Source: Lachnospiraceae bacterium
GTDB lineage: Bacteria; Bacillota; Clostridia; Lachnospirales; Lachnospiraceae
Reading direction: 5' to 3'
Assembly (NCBI GenBank): GCA_015058015.1
Contig: SVDM01000008.1
Span: 1 to 64,000 of the forward strand
DNA: 64,000 nt
Shown: piece by piece, positions 51,012 to 59,850 of the stretch
How positions within the stretch are numbered: position 1 is the stretch's first letter
Layout of the letters: every line of letters starts with the position of its first letter
Program-made: the position numbers and the translations under genes
Notes under the pieces: model-generated
What the model saw: only the letters and a program-made list of their open reading frames with translations
The model's database searches: none
What the model was told of the DNA's origin: nothing

Positions 51012-51968
51012 ATGAACGAAATACTAAAAGCTGTAGGAATGCTGGTGGTGGGATTTGTACTACTGATAAAGGGAGCTGACTTCTTCGTTGACGGAAGTTC
51101 CTCCATTGCCAAAAGATTCAGAGTACCCTCCATCATAATAGGACTAACCATTGTGGCGATGGGAACCTCCCTGCCTGAGTGCGCAGTCAGTATTACAGCA
51201 TCCATTACCAACAATAATACACTGGCAGTAAGTAATGTTACGGGTTCTAACATCTTCAACCTGATGATGGTTTGTGGCGTATGTGCCCTGTTTCGGCCTC
51301 TTCCGGTGGATAAAGGAACATTAAAGAAGGAATTTCCCTTCTCCATCATATGCGCAGGACTTTTGCTTCTTCTGGGATGTCTTGGCATGGAGCTTAATCA
51401 GATAGATGGAATTATCTTTTGCGGAATCTTCCTGCTGTTTTTATTCTGGATGATTCATTCCGCTATCAAATCCAGAAAAGAGATGCCCGGAGTTGAGCAC
51501 GAGGGGGACGAAGTCATGGTACTTCCCATGTGGCAGTGTGCCGTATATATTGTGGGAGGTGCTATTGCCATCGCCATCGGCGGTGACTGGGTTGTAGACG
51601 GTGCTGTTGTAATAGCTCAGGCATTTAACATAAGTCAGACCATAATAGGACTTACGGTTGTAGCCCTGGGAACATCTCTGCCTGAACTTGTAACCAGTAT
51701 TGTGGCAGCCAGAAAAGGGGAAGTTGACATGGCCATGGGTAATGTCATCGGATCCAACATCTTTAACATCCTTTTTGTACTGGGTTCAGCTTCAGCTATA
51801 AGCTCCATTCCCTTCCTGATGGAGAATGTCTTCGATATCATTATTCTTTTGATAGTAAGCATTCTGGTATGGATATACGGCTGGACCAAGAAGGAGATAA
51901 CCCGAGGGGAAGGCCTTTCAATGGTTCTTATTTATGTAGCGTATACGGTATATATCTGTTTAAGATAA
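51012..51968 (+). CDS. CaCA-family cation exchanger (YrbG type)
   Basis: A 318-residue sodium/calcium-type antiporter. The two alpha repeats are MGTSLPECAVSITASI (about residues 55-70) and LGTSLPELVTSIVAAR (about 214-229), each with the conserved Gly-Thr-Ser-x-Pro-Glu; GSNIFN follows each. Ten spanning segments are predicted. It starts 22 bases after mntP and probably shares its transcript, so it may also be controlled by the manganese riboswitch. Whether it moves calcium, sodium or manganese is not readable from sequence. Confidence 0.92.
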   Translation: MNEILKAVGMLVVGFVLLIKGADFFVDGSSSIAKRFRVPSIIIGLTIVAMGTSLPECAVSITASITNNNTLAVSNVTGSNIFNLMMVCGVCALFRPLPVDKGTLKKEFPFSIICAGLLLLLGCLGMELNQIDGIIFCGIFLLFLFWMIHSAIKSRKEMPGVEHEGDEVMVLPMWQCAVYIVGGAIAIAIGGDWVVDGAVVIAQAFNISQTIIGLTVVALGTSLPELVTSIVAARKGEVDMAMGNVIGSNIFNILFVLGSASAISSIPFLMENVFDIIILLIVSILVWIYGWTKKEITRGEGLSMVLIYVAYTVYICLR

Positions 51969-51970
51969 AA

Positions 51971-52001
51971 ATTCTCCCCGCCAAAAAAAGGCGGGGAGAA
52001 T
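51971..52001. terminator. Bidirectional terminator
   Basis: A 12-bp perfect stem (51971-51982 with 51990-52001) with a loop of seven As, between convergent genes. Confidence 0.9.
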
Positions 52002-52006
52002 AATTC

Positions 52007-52771
52007 TTAAGCTTTAACAGCTTTAATTCTAAACATAAGGTTTTCTATATAGAAATCATCTTTCTTGGCAAATACTTTCTTATAGAAATCTTTATCTATA
52101 TTAACGTCTTTAAATCCATAGTTTACAAGCACTTCCGCATCCCATTCCGGTCTGGTAAGGGCACTGATGGTAAGCATATGATACAGCTTATGGCATTCAT
52201 CCTTCAAATCCTGACTGATACCTGCATGGGCCGGATTGTCAAGAGAATGGTGGGCATGTTCTTCCTTGGCATATTCTGCATCAAAGTTAATAAGAATTCC
52301 ACCTCTTTTAAGAACTTTTGCCCATTCTTTATATGCATCCATGGGATGTGGCAGGGTCCATGTAAGATTACGGGTAATTATGGCATCAAAGGATTCATCG
52401 GGAAAGTCAGGTTTCTCCGCATCCATACGAAGGGCTTTGACTTTATCCGTATCAAGTTCGTAAAGCTCTATTAACTTGTTGGCATGATTAACCATTTCTT
52501 CTGTAAGATCGATTCCCGTCACAGTGTAACCCATACGTCCCAATAAAACCGGGAAAAACCCTGCACCGCAACCGATATCAAGTATCTTGCTATCTTTACC
52601 CTTTGGTAAATGCTTTATTATCTCATCCGCCCATATAGCGGCTTTGTCACTTTCAATCTCTGCTCTTCGCTGCTCATAGAAGCTAGCAGCTCTCTGATTC
52701 CAATAAAACTGTACCCGGTCTTTGATTCCGGGATCCTCCTTTTCAAAAGGGATTAATTCCAATTCGCCCAT
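52007..52771 (-). CDS. SAM-dependent methyltransferase, first of a tandem pair
   Basis: A 254-residue class I methyltransferase. Motif I is ILDIGCGAGFFPVLL (about residues 64-78), with Asp in GIDLTEEMV, the FDAIITRNLTWTLPHP motif near 130-145 and KRGGILINFDAEY near 160. The RNLTW-Hx(P) signature is shared with the neighbour at 52791. The C-terminal part, DVNIDKDFYKKVF, is diverged. These proteins are often found in pairs in Clostridia and act on small molecules or metabolite intermediates; the substrate is unknown. Confidence 0.85.
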   Translation of the reverse strand: MGELELIPFEKEDPGIKDRVQFYWNQRAASFYEQRRAEIESDKAAIWADEIIKHLPKGKDSKILDIGCGAGFFPVLLGRMGYTVTGIDLTEEMVNHANKLIELYELDTDKVKALRMDAEKPDFPDESFDAIITRNLTWTLPHPMDAYKEWAKVLKRGGILINFDAEYAKEEHAHHSLDNPAHAGISQDLKDECHKLYHMLTISALTRPEWDAEVLVNYGFKDVNIDKDFYKKVFAKKDDFYIENLMFRIKAVKA

Positions 52772-52790
52772 TTGCTCGCCTATCCTTTTT

Positions 52791-53564
52791 CTACTTAACT
52801 GCCTTAATCATAAACATGGGAGTCGAGTTATAGTTAATCTTTTCCTTGCGTGAATACAATATATCGCTGACATTCTCACGAAGAATTACTCTTGACGCAC
52901 CCATTTCCTCCAGAAGATCCTTATCCCAGAAGGGTCTGTTCTCACCGGTAAGGGGAAGCATATCAGCTATACGCTCCATCTTGTCAAAGTCAGCACCGAT
53001 ATTGTAATCCTCGAAATCCTCGGTATATACGTTCTTCCTGTCTGCCTCATAGCCGGCCAGGGATTCTTCGTCACGAAGATAGTTGTACCAGTTGGCATCG
53101 AATACCAGCAGTAATCCTTCCGGCTTTAATACCCGCAGCCACTCTTCGTAAGCTTTCCCCGGCTCCTGAAGATTCCAAGTAAGGTTACGGGAAAATACCA
53201 CGTCAAAGGCTTCGGATTCAAAGGTCAAATCCTGGGCATTCTGAATCTCAAAATGCATCTTCTCTGTTAGCTGTGCCGCATTAAACCGGGCCTGTTCAAG
53301 CATATCCGGTGAAAAGTCAGCAGATGTAACACTGTATCCTTGCTCCGTTAAGATAATGGAGATAAATCCCGGGCCGCATCCGATATCCAGTATGTGAATA
53401 TCCTTTCTTGCCCTGCCGGGAAATGCCTCGTCAATCTGTTCTGTAAGATACTGTGACCAGGTCTTCCTCTGAATACCGGACAGCTCCTCCTGATTAACCA
53501 CAGAGTAGCCGTAAGCCCTGTTCTTCCAGTATTCTCTGTTTTCCGAAAAAAGTTGTAAATCCAT
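52791..53564 (-). CDS. SAM-dependent methyltransferase, second of a tandem pair
   Basis: A 257-residue paralogue of 52007. Motif I is ILDIGCGPGFISIIL (about residues 55-69), SADFSPDMLE follows, and the same FSRNLTWNLQEP signature occurs near 120. The C-terminal half differs. ATG 53564 lies eight bases after GGAGG; the longer frame does not. It is 19 bases upstream of the other methyltransferase, so both are one transcript. Related but diverged sequences suggest an old duplication and perhaps different substrates or a heterodimer. Confidence 0.85.
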   Translation of the reverse strand: MDLQLFSENREYWKNRAYGYSVVNQEELSGIQRKTWSQYLTEQIDEAFPGRARKDIHILDIGCGPGFISIILTEQGYSVTSADFSPDMLEQARFNAAQLTEKMHFEIQNAQDLTFESEAFDVVFSRNLTWNLQEPGKAYEEWLRVLKPEGLLLVFDANWYNYLRDEESLAGYEADRKNVYTEDFEDYNIGADFDKMERIADMLPLTGENRPFWDKDLLEEMGASRVILRENVSDILYSRKEKINYNSTPMFMIKAVK

Positions 53565-53762
53565 TGTTGTAACCTCCGACTCGCCCACTAGTATACAAAG
53601 ATTAGGGTGGGTTCACAAGCCCCCGGGGGGGATACAACTTAGGCTAAAATCAAACAAAAGGATGATTTATTCCGATGGATTTTATGGGAGAATTCTTGTT
53701 GAGGAATTATGATATAGCAAACAAAATTTGGGTAGCAGTTTGGCTATAGAAAGGGGATTAAT

Positions 53763-54470
53763 ATGAAGAAGAAGATTGTAGTAGTAACATTATCGGCAGT
53801 TCTTGTTACAGGACTTTTATCAGCATGCGGAGGAAGCAGTAATGCCGGCGGTAGCTCTTCTGCAGCATCAAGTACGGCACAAAGCACATCTGCATCAACC
53901 GAAGCGCAGTCAAGTAGCGCGGCTGCAGATGGTGAATTCGCAAAGGGACTTAAAGGGGATGGGCCTAAAGAACTTTCCTGCAAATATGCGGATTTCAAAG
54001 TACCTGAAGGAATGAAATGGGAAGTATACACCTACACAGGTAAGCCTGAGGCGAAGACCACAGGTAGTGTAGTTATGCATACCGGAACTAAAGATACATC
54101 TCTTCTCTGGTTTGAGGTTTCCACAACACGTATGATTTCAGGTGCTAAATCTTCAACAGGTAAGGCCAAGGGTATTGAGACCCTTGAGGAAGCAGCTAAT
54201 GAGTGCTTCAGGATGCATGGTGAGAGCACCAAGGGTGAAAGAACCGATATTGAAAAGATTAAGATTGGTGATTACGAATATCAGGTACTTACCATCAAGA
54301 GCCAGTACAAGGATGAGACCTTCCTTGTAACCGCTTACAAGACAAGCGATGGTCTTGATGCTTACGTTGAGATTACCGTCAACAACAAGCCTACGGGTTC
54401 TGCAGGTTCTGCACTAAACTACAAGGAAGGATTGGCACAGGATTTCATCAAATCTATCAAATTGAAATAG
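53763..54470 (+). CDS. Lipoprotein of unknown function
   Basis: A 235-residue lipoprotein with signal peptide MKKKIVVVTLSAVLVTGLLSAC and the lipobox LLSAC (Cys at residue 22; quoted in parts as KKKIVVVTLSAV and LLSAC). A Ser/Ala/Gly-rich linker (about 23-57) follows, then a compact domain (about 65-235) without recognised motifs, containing KAKGIETLEEAANECFRMHG and a C-terminal GLAQDFIKSIKLK in parts. Extracellular and membrane-tethered. It probably depends on Lgt. It converges on the GH3 gene with only five bases between. Confidence 0.75.
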   Translation: MKKKIVVVTLSAVLVTGLLSACGGSSNAGGSSSAASSTAQSTSASTEAQSSSAAADGEFAKGLKGDGPKELSCKYADFKVPEGMKWEVYTYTGKPEAKTTGSVVMHTGTKDTSLLWFEVSTTRMISGAKSSTGKAKGIETLEEAANECFRMHGESTKGERTDIEKIKIGDYEYQVLTIKSQYKDETFLVTAYKTSDGLDAYVEITVNNKPTGSAGSALNYKEGLAQDFIKSIKLK

Positions 54471-54475
54471 ACAAA

Positions 54476-56857
54476 CTATTCAAAATCACCAAACAGCTGA
54501 ATAAAGGCCCTGGCGGAGTGCCCATTGGCGGCATGAACCAGGGCTTGTCCTAACCTGTAAGGCAGTAACCCCTGACTTTGACACACAATGGCATCCAAGG
54601 TTCCGTCTACGGCACCGCTTATCATCATCATGACTTCAGGGTCATCATGGGGCTTATCCTTGTGCATTGCGTATACCACTTGTTTGGTAATGTTAAAGAT
54701 AAGCTTACCCAGAAGAGAGTGCTTTGCCAGCTGGCGGATGGAATTATTCATAGTAAGTGCTCCGCGACTTGTGTCCGTAAAGTTGCTCAAAGTCTTACCA
54801 TAGAGCTTGGCGAATTGTTCTTTACTGATATTAAAATCTTCGCCCTCTTGTCTGAAATACTCGCAAAGCACACCGGTCATGTCCGGATTGTAATCCACGC
54901 CTGTAACTTCTATATCCTTCGAAAGACGGATATCCTCCACAGAGGCTCCTATCATTATCTTGTAAGTTCCGGTTGGAACAATAAAATCATCTCTATCCAC
55001 ATCAAAGAGACTAAAGCTACGCTCATCTAAAGTAATCTCTAAGACTTGGCTTTCCCCGGGCTCTAAAAGCTTTGTTTTGGCAAAGCCTCGCAGTTCCTTA
55101 GCTGCCCGCAAGTATCTGCATCCTGGATTACCTACGTATAACTGCACTGCTTCCCGTCCGGCCCGGCTACCTGTATTGGTTACTTTAAGGGTGACATTTA
55201 TCTTACCCTCCCGGAATTCCTCCGGCACCCTAAGATCAGAGTACTCGAAAGTGGTATAGGACAGACCGAAACCAAAGGGGTACATAACCTTATGGCCATA
55301 GGTGCTGTAATATCTGTATCCTACGAAGATGCTTTCTCTGTATTCCACATCAAGGTTGACCCGGCTAAAGAAGTTGTAAGCCGGAGTGCTCTTTAAGGTT
55401 AAGGGAAATGTCTCTGCCAACTTTCCACTGGGACTAACCTCCCCGCACAAAAGCTTGGCTGCACTTTCCTGTACCGCTTCGCCACCTAAGTACATCATAA
55501 GAATAGCCCTAACCCTGTGTCTGAAGCTTATGTTCATGGGAGCGCCGCCAAAGGCTACGAAAACCACATCTTTTGTCTTTTCTAAGATCTTATCCACAAG
55601 ACGAACCTGGTTATAAGGAATATCCAAGGTTTTTCTGTCATACCCTTCCCCTTCAGCCTTATCCGTCAGGCCACCGTAGAACAGCACTGTATCCCCGGGC
55701 TTGATGGCATCTAACGCCTCTTTTTCCAAGGGAATCAGAGGAAGATTTATATCGGAGTCGTATCCTTTATGGAATACAACATCAAAACCTACTTTAGCCA
55801 GGCATTCCACACCGGTCTGCACATGTTTGACATTGATATGACTGCTTCCCCCGCCCTGAAAACGGGTATTAACAGCCAAATCCCCGATAACGACTATTCT
55901 GCCCCCGGCAGATAAGGGGAGTATTCCGTCGTTTTTTAGAAGTACGGCGGAGCCTAAGGATAGCTGCAGGGCCACGTCATGGGAATTCTTCAAATCGGCA
56001 GTGTGGTCGATTAGTTTGGCACCCTGACTTCTGGCAAGATTTGCAACTCTGCCGGCAGCAGTGGTAAGAGCTTTTTTGCTTAAAGTGCCGCTTTTTAAAG
56101 CCCGGCGCACTGAACCAAAGTGAACACCCTTATTACCAGGCATCTCTAAGTCCATTCCCGCTTCTATGCTTTTGGGCAGATTAGAGCAAGCGCCCCAGTC
56201 TGAGACCACCAGGCCCTTAAAGCCCCATTTGTCTCGCAGCAGGTCTGTTAAAAGGTGCTTGTTCTGGGTTCCGTACTCACCGTTTACCATGTTATAGCAA
56301 GCCATGATGGTGGTGGGCTGAGCCTGCCTTACCGTCATCTCAAAGGCGGCAGTATAAATCTCTCGCAAGGCTCTTTCATCTATCTGACTGTTGGATATCA
56401 TCCTGTTGGATTCCTGGTTGTTGCCGGCGTAGTGTTTAAGGGAAGTGCCCACTCCTTTTTCCTGCATGGCATTTACAAAGGAGGTGGCCAGAGAGCCGGC
56501 CAGATAAGGATCTTCAGAATAGTATTCGAAGTTACGACCGCATAAGGGGATGCGCTTAATGTTTACACCGGGGCCAAGGACAACAGATACCTTATTGGCC
56601 AGGGCTTCGTCGGCTATGGCACTAGCCTCTTTGGCTATAAGTTCTCTGTCCCAGCTGCATGCAGCAGCACTGGCAGTGGGAAATGCCGTAGCATACTTAC
56701 TGTCATTGTTGTGGCCAAGCAAGGCGCCTTCCGGCATACGAAGACCGTGGGGGCCGTCGGATAGTAGAATGGAGGGCAACTTACCATTACAATCGTTGGT
56801 GTGCCAGGCTCCATTGCCGGATATTAAGCTTATGGTTTCTTCCCGTGATAATTTCAT
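54476..56857 (-). CDS. Glycoside hydrolase family 3 beta-glucosidase
   Basis: A 793-residue enzyme cleaving beta-linked glucosides, with no signal peptide, so cytosolic. The N-terminal GH3 domain has SDGPHGLR (about 31-38), KHYAGNNQESNR (about 140-151) and the nucleophile Asp in LVVSDWGAC (about 208-216). The C-terminal GH3 domain has YLGGEAVQE and GFGLSYTTFEYSD. A fibronectin III-like domain (about 555-645) follows, then about 145 residues of family-specific tail. AGAGGGG precedes the ATG. It likely works on oligosaccharides imported from plant or mucus glycans. Confidence 0.94.
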   Translation of the reverse strand: MKLSREETISLISGNGAWHTNDCNGKLPSILLSDGPHGLRMPEGALLGHNNDSKYATAFPTASAAACSWDRELIAKEASAIADEALANKVSVVLGPGVNIKRIPLCGRNFEYYSEDPYLAGSLATSFVNAMQEKGVGTSLKHYAGNNQESNRMISNSQIDERALREIYTAAFEMTVRQAQPTTIMACYNMVNGEYGTQNKHLLTDLLRDKWGFKGLVVSDWGACSNLPKSIEAGMDLEMPGNKGVHFGSVRRALKSGTLSKKALTTAAGRVANLARSQGAKLIDHTADLKNSHDVALQLSLGSAVLLKNDGILPLSAGGRIVVIGDLAVNTRFQGGGSSHINVKHVQTGVECLAKVGFDVVFHKGYDSDINLPLIPLEKEALDAIKPGDTVLFYGGLTDKAEGEGYDRKTLDIPYNQVRLVDKILEKTKDVVFVAFGGAPMNISFRHRVRAILMMYLGGEAVQESAAKLLCGEVSPSGKLAETFPLTLKSTPAYNFFSRVNLDVEYRESIFVGYRYYSTYGHKVMYPFGFGLSYTTFEYSDLRVPEEFREGKINVTLKVTNTGSRAGREAVQLYVGNPGCRYLRAAKELRGFAKTKLLEPGESQVLEITLDERSFSLFDVDRDDFIVPTGTYKIMIGASVEDIRLSKDIEVTGVDYNPDMTGVLCEYFRQEGEDFNISKEQFAKLYGKTLSNFTDTSRGALTMNNSIRQLAKHSLLGKLIFNITKQVVYAMHKDKPHDDPEVMMMISGAVDGTLDAIVCQSQGLLPYRLGQALVHAANGHSARAFIQLFGDFE

Positions 56858-56873
56858 AACCGAATATCCCCTC

Positions 56874-57110
56874 TCATCGCCAGGATTTAAGAATGTCTAG
56901 TAGTTCTTCTTCATAGGAAGCACCGAACTCCTCCTGGCGTCCGGTGCTTCTTATATTACTTTCAGCTCCACGCTCGGGAGCAGGGAATTCCCATATATTA
57001 TAGCGGAGCCCTTTATGCTCGAAGTCGATGCTGCCGCAATCGTCCTCCTCGGAATAAGAATATTTTATTCCCATATTGTTTAATTGGTTTTGAATCTTTT
57101 GAAGTCTCAT
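56874..57110 (-). CDS. Small conserved hypothetical protein
   Basis: A 78-residue acidic, Tyr/Trp-containing protein with no recognised motif. ATG 57110 is used because AAAGGA lies about ten bases before it; the next start, 57119, is too close to that site. The compact composition (YSYSEEDDCGSIDFEHKG, DFEHKGLRYNIWEF in parts) suggests a folded domain. It lies between the GH3 and N-acetyltransferase genes on the same strand and may belong to their transcript. Confidence 0.6.
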   Translation of the reverse strand: MRLQKIQNQLNNMGIKYSYSEEDDCGSIDFEHKGLRYNIWEFPAPERGAESNIRSTGRQEEFGASYEEELLDILKSWR

Positions 57111-57131
57111 AAAAGGCATCCTTTCATAGTG

Positions 57132-57881
57132 CTATAGATTTATTCCGAAATATTTGCTTAAAGTTTCTCTAAACTCTTCGTCAGTCGTAAGGGTACGCTC
57201 CTCCACCCTATCACCTACTTTGGACTTGAACTCTCTGTCGGTGATAGAGTAGTATCCGTCGGGGCGGCGAAGGTTTACAAGGGTTAAGGTGACAAAACGT
57301 CCCTCCGGGTTGGTACAGCAGAAGTAGTTCATGGCTTCGAACTCAATATCCGGCTGAGGTTGGGTTGTCATATAGAGGACACTTTCGGTTTCCCCTTCCT
57401 CGTTAAGGCGCTTTAGGTTCCACCAGTAATCATCGGCCTTCTCGAACCAGAAAGTCTCACCGAAGATATCCTGCTTTAATCCATCCTCAAGCTTAACGCA
57501 GCCGTAGGGCATGGGGCCGCCGAAGCCCACATCCGCAAAGTAGAGTCCGTCAGAAAATCTTATAAAGTTACCCCGGTGCATAACCGGGCGGTCGAAGCTT
57601 CTGACACGGCAGAATACGGAGAATACATCGAATCCCGTCTCTTCTAAGAAGTGTTTGAAGAGTCCGTTTAATTCGAAGCAGTAGCCCCCTCTTTTATTGG
57701 TGATTATCTTATTGAAAAGTGAGTCTGTATCAACCAATACTTTTTTCTTTAGATAATTACATTCCAAATCCTCGAAAGGAATGCTGCACTGATGAGCTTG
57801 AATTATCTTATCCAGCGCTGCCTTGTCAAGAACAGCAGGCCTTTCGATGCCTAATCTTTCATAATATGCTTTTAAATCCAT
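57132..57881 (-). CDS. nat: Arylamine N-acetyltransferase
   Basis: Transfers acetyl from acetyl-CoA to aromatic amines, hydrazines and related xenobiotics in the cytosol. The 249-residue protein has the family's catalytic triad: Cys68 in RGGYCFELNG, His102 in HRGNF and Asp117 in FADVGFGGP. The PF at QCSIPFEDLE (about 31-40) is also typical. Length matches bacterial NATs. Gut anaerobes use such enzymes on drugs, for example aminosalicylates. It sits with unrelated neighbours on the minus strand. Confidence 0.94.
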   Translation of the reverse strand: MDLKAYYERLGIERPAVLDKAALDKIIQAHQCSIPFEDLECNYLKKKVLVDTDSLFNKIITNKRGGYCFELNGLFKHFLEETGFDVFSVFCRVRSFDRPVMHRGNFIRFSDGLYFADVGFGGPMPYGCVKLEDGLKQDIFGETFWFEKADDYWWNLKRLNEEGETESVLYMTTQPQPDIEFEAMNYFCCTNPEGRFVTLTLVNLRRPDGYYSITDREFKSKVGDRVEERTLTTDEEFRETLSKYFGINL

Positions 57882-57900
57882 TGTTTCCCCTCACATATGG

Positions 57901-59676
57901 TTATTGTTTAGAAATACTCTTTAAATTAAATGTCTTCTCACCCTTCTTGGTGACTCTTGCCTTAACGTTATCGCCGGCTCTAAACGTAATAAGCTCCTCA
58001 TTATCGGCGAATTTCTGTCTGTATATATTGCCGTCGCTTCCTTCGAAGTACACATAGGTATCTCCGGAAATGTCTACGTACTGGATGGAGCTTATGGTAA
58101 AGGTGGCATCAGTAACCTCGCCCTCATCACCTGCTTCCGGTTTTTGCTCGCCGGGTTTAGGCTCAGGTAAGACACCGCCGTTTAAGAGCTTCCTATACTG
58201 GGCAAAGCAATCATCTAAATTGGATGCAGTTGTTACTATATTGTATGACTGGACATTAACCATGGCATAGAGTTTTACGATACCGCTGGCATCCTTAAGC
58301 ACCATAACGTAGGTGGGCTGCTCGTCTACATTTATAAGAGAGGGGAAGGAGGCTTGATAGCGTTTCTCCTGAACCTCACCTTCTGCGGCAGACATGGCAG
58401 AGTTCTCATCCGCTCCTGCAATGGTGTAGTAGTGGGCATCGCCGGTACGCTGGTTAACCAGGATAAATCCTACGTTGGAAGCGTCATCATTAACTGATGT
58501 AACACCGGTATAGATCCAGATGTCTCCGTCTTTTGCGATATAACCGTAATCCGGCTGGTTCTCTCCGCCGTCATTCTTGGTCTGAGTCGCACGGCGCACA
58601 CCCTTCTTGGCAAATTTGGAGTTAATATATCCGTTGGATAAAAGTCCGTTCCAGTTGTACTGAGTAACCAGGAGTTCACCGTCAAATACTTCATCAACCC
58701 AGGTGGGAACATCGGCCAAATCATAGTAGGTGCTTTCGCCGGTGCAGGGATTGCATACGATGGCACCGATTACAGTCTTACCGTCGAAGAGACCGATCTT
58801 GAAGCCGTATACGCTGGCTACATAGAAGGGGTTACCCTGCTCGTCTATCTCAAAGTGAATATTTCCGAATATCTTGGTGGGGAACTGGAAGCGCAGGTGA
58901 CGTTCCAGATTATCCCCGAAATATCCTGAAGGAACGTATTTCATTCCCTGAGGAAGGGGGTTGTACTTGGCATCCTGACCTACAGGGTCAACGGATACGT
59001 ATCCCGGAATTCCGTGGTCTTTGTTGGCCCAATACTTGAAGAATCCGGCATAATCAAGGGCAGAAACCTTAAGGGGTGCCCCATTATAATCTATCTGTGA
59101 ATAGTCCTCGGATACATTGTACTGGCTGACAAGGTCTGACAAGGTACCCATCTCTCTGTTACCGAACTTAATGGCAGAGCTTGTATCCATAAGAGCTATC
59201 TTGGATACGGCGGTGGACTGGTCGATGTCTTCCGTGAACTCACAATCCTTAAGCTGCATAATGCTTGAGTATTCCTTGGCATGGAAGAGTTCAAGTCCGT
59301 ATAATCTCATAAGAATCATACCGCCTATTAAAACGGCAATGGCAATAAAACCGATCTTAACGGGCTTATTCAGACTGTTCTTGTCCCTGCCTCCCCTAAG
59401 GTAGTTGGATACACTCTGGATTCCCAGAAGGCAGGTGCCGGGAAGGATTACACAGAAAGCCAGGTAGGTCCAGGTCTGTGTGGAGTGAATGTTCATGGGT
59501 GGGAGCATTGTATAGTAGGAAATACCCAGCCACAATACGTACAAAACAGCAAGAATAATCTTAGCCTTTCTGCTGAATGTACGCAAATCTACGGTTCTTT
59601 CACGATGGCCGTTGTTGAAGGCCCTGCGAAATCTCTCAAAGCCGCCTCCAAAGGCGTCGAAATTCATGTTTTTCAT
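57901..59676 (-). CDS. Large membrane protein of unknown function
   Basis: A 591-residue protein. ATG 59676 follows AAAGGAG at eight bases; the frame upstream lacks a site. A Phe/Arg-rich N terminus (residues 1-35) is followed by three hydrophobic segments (about 36-58, 65-88 and 105-125). A long beta-rich soluble part (about 135-590) with many Gly-Asp-Tyr turns follows, plus a Glu/Pro/Gly linker near 515-530 and a small C-terminal domain. No known family is evident. Length and layout suggest a surface or periplasm-like exposed domain that binds or monitors something. Acyl or carbohydrate links are not evident. Confidence 0.6.
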   Translation of the reverse strand: MKNMNFDAFGGGFERFRRAFNNGHRERTVDLRTFSRKAKIILAVLYVLWLGISYYTMLPPMNIHSTQTWTYLAFCVILPGTCLLGIQSVSNYLRGGRDKNSLNKPVKIGFIAIAVLIGGMILMRLYGLELFHAKEYSSIMQLKDCEFTEDIDQSTAVSKIALMDTSSAIKFGNREMGTLSDLVSQYNVSEDYSQIDYNGAPLKVSALDYAGFFKYWANKDHGIPGYVSVDPVGQDAKYNPLPQGMKYVPSGYFGDNLERHLRFQFPTKIFGNIHFEIDEQGNPFYVASVYGFKIGLFDGKTVIGAIVCNPCTGESTYYDLADVPTWVDEVFDGELLVTQYNWNGLLSNGYINSKFAKKGVRRATQTKNDGGENQPDYGYIAKDGDIWIYTGVTSVNDDASNVGFILVNQRTGDAHYYTIAGADENSAMSAAEGEVQEKRYQASFPSLINVDEQPTYVMVLKDASGIVKLYAMVNVQSYNIVTTASNLDDCFAQYRKLLNGGVLPEPKPGEQKPEAGDEGEVTDATFTISSIQYVDISGDTYVYFEGSDGNIYRQKFADNEELITFRAGDNVKARVTKKGEKTFNLKSISKQ

Positions 59677-59850
59677 CTTGCTTCTCCTTTGAAAATACTT
59701 ATGGTTCATTATACCATATATGTCTTTCTTTCATACCCCAAAAAAATCCAAAAAAAACAAATCATTTTCATAAATAAACGCATTCTGAAAAGTTTTTTTC
59801 GGTGGTATAATCATATTTAACAGTATGAATACAATAGGAGGTTATAGGAT

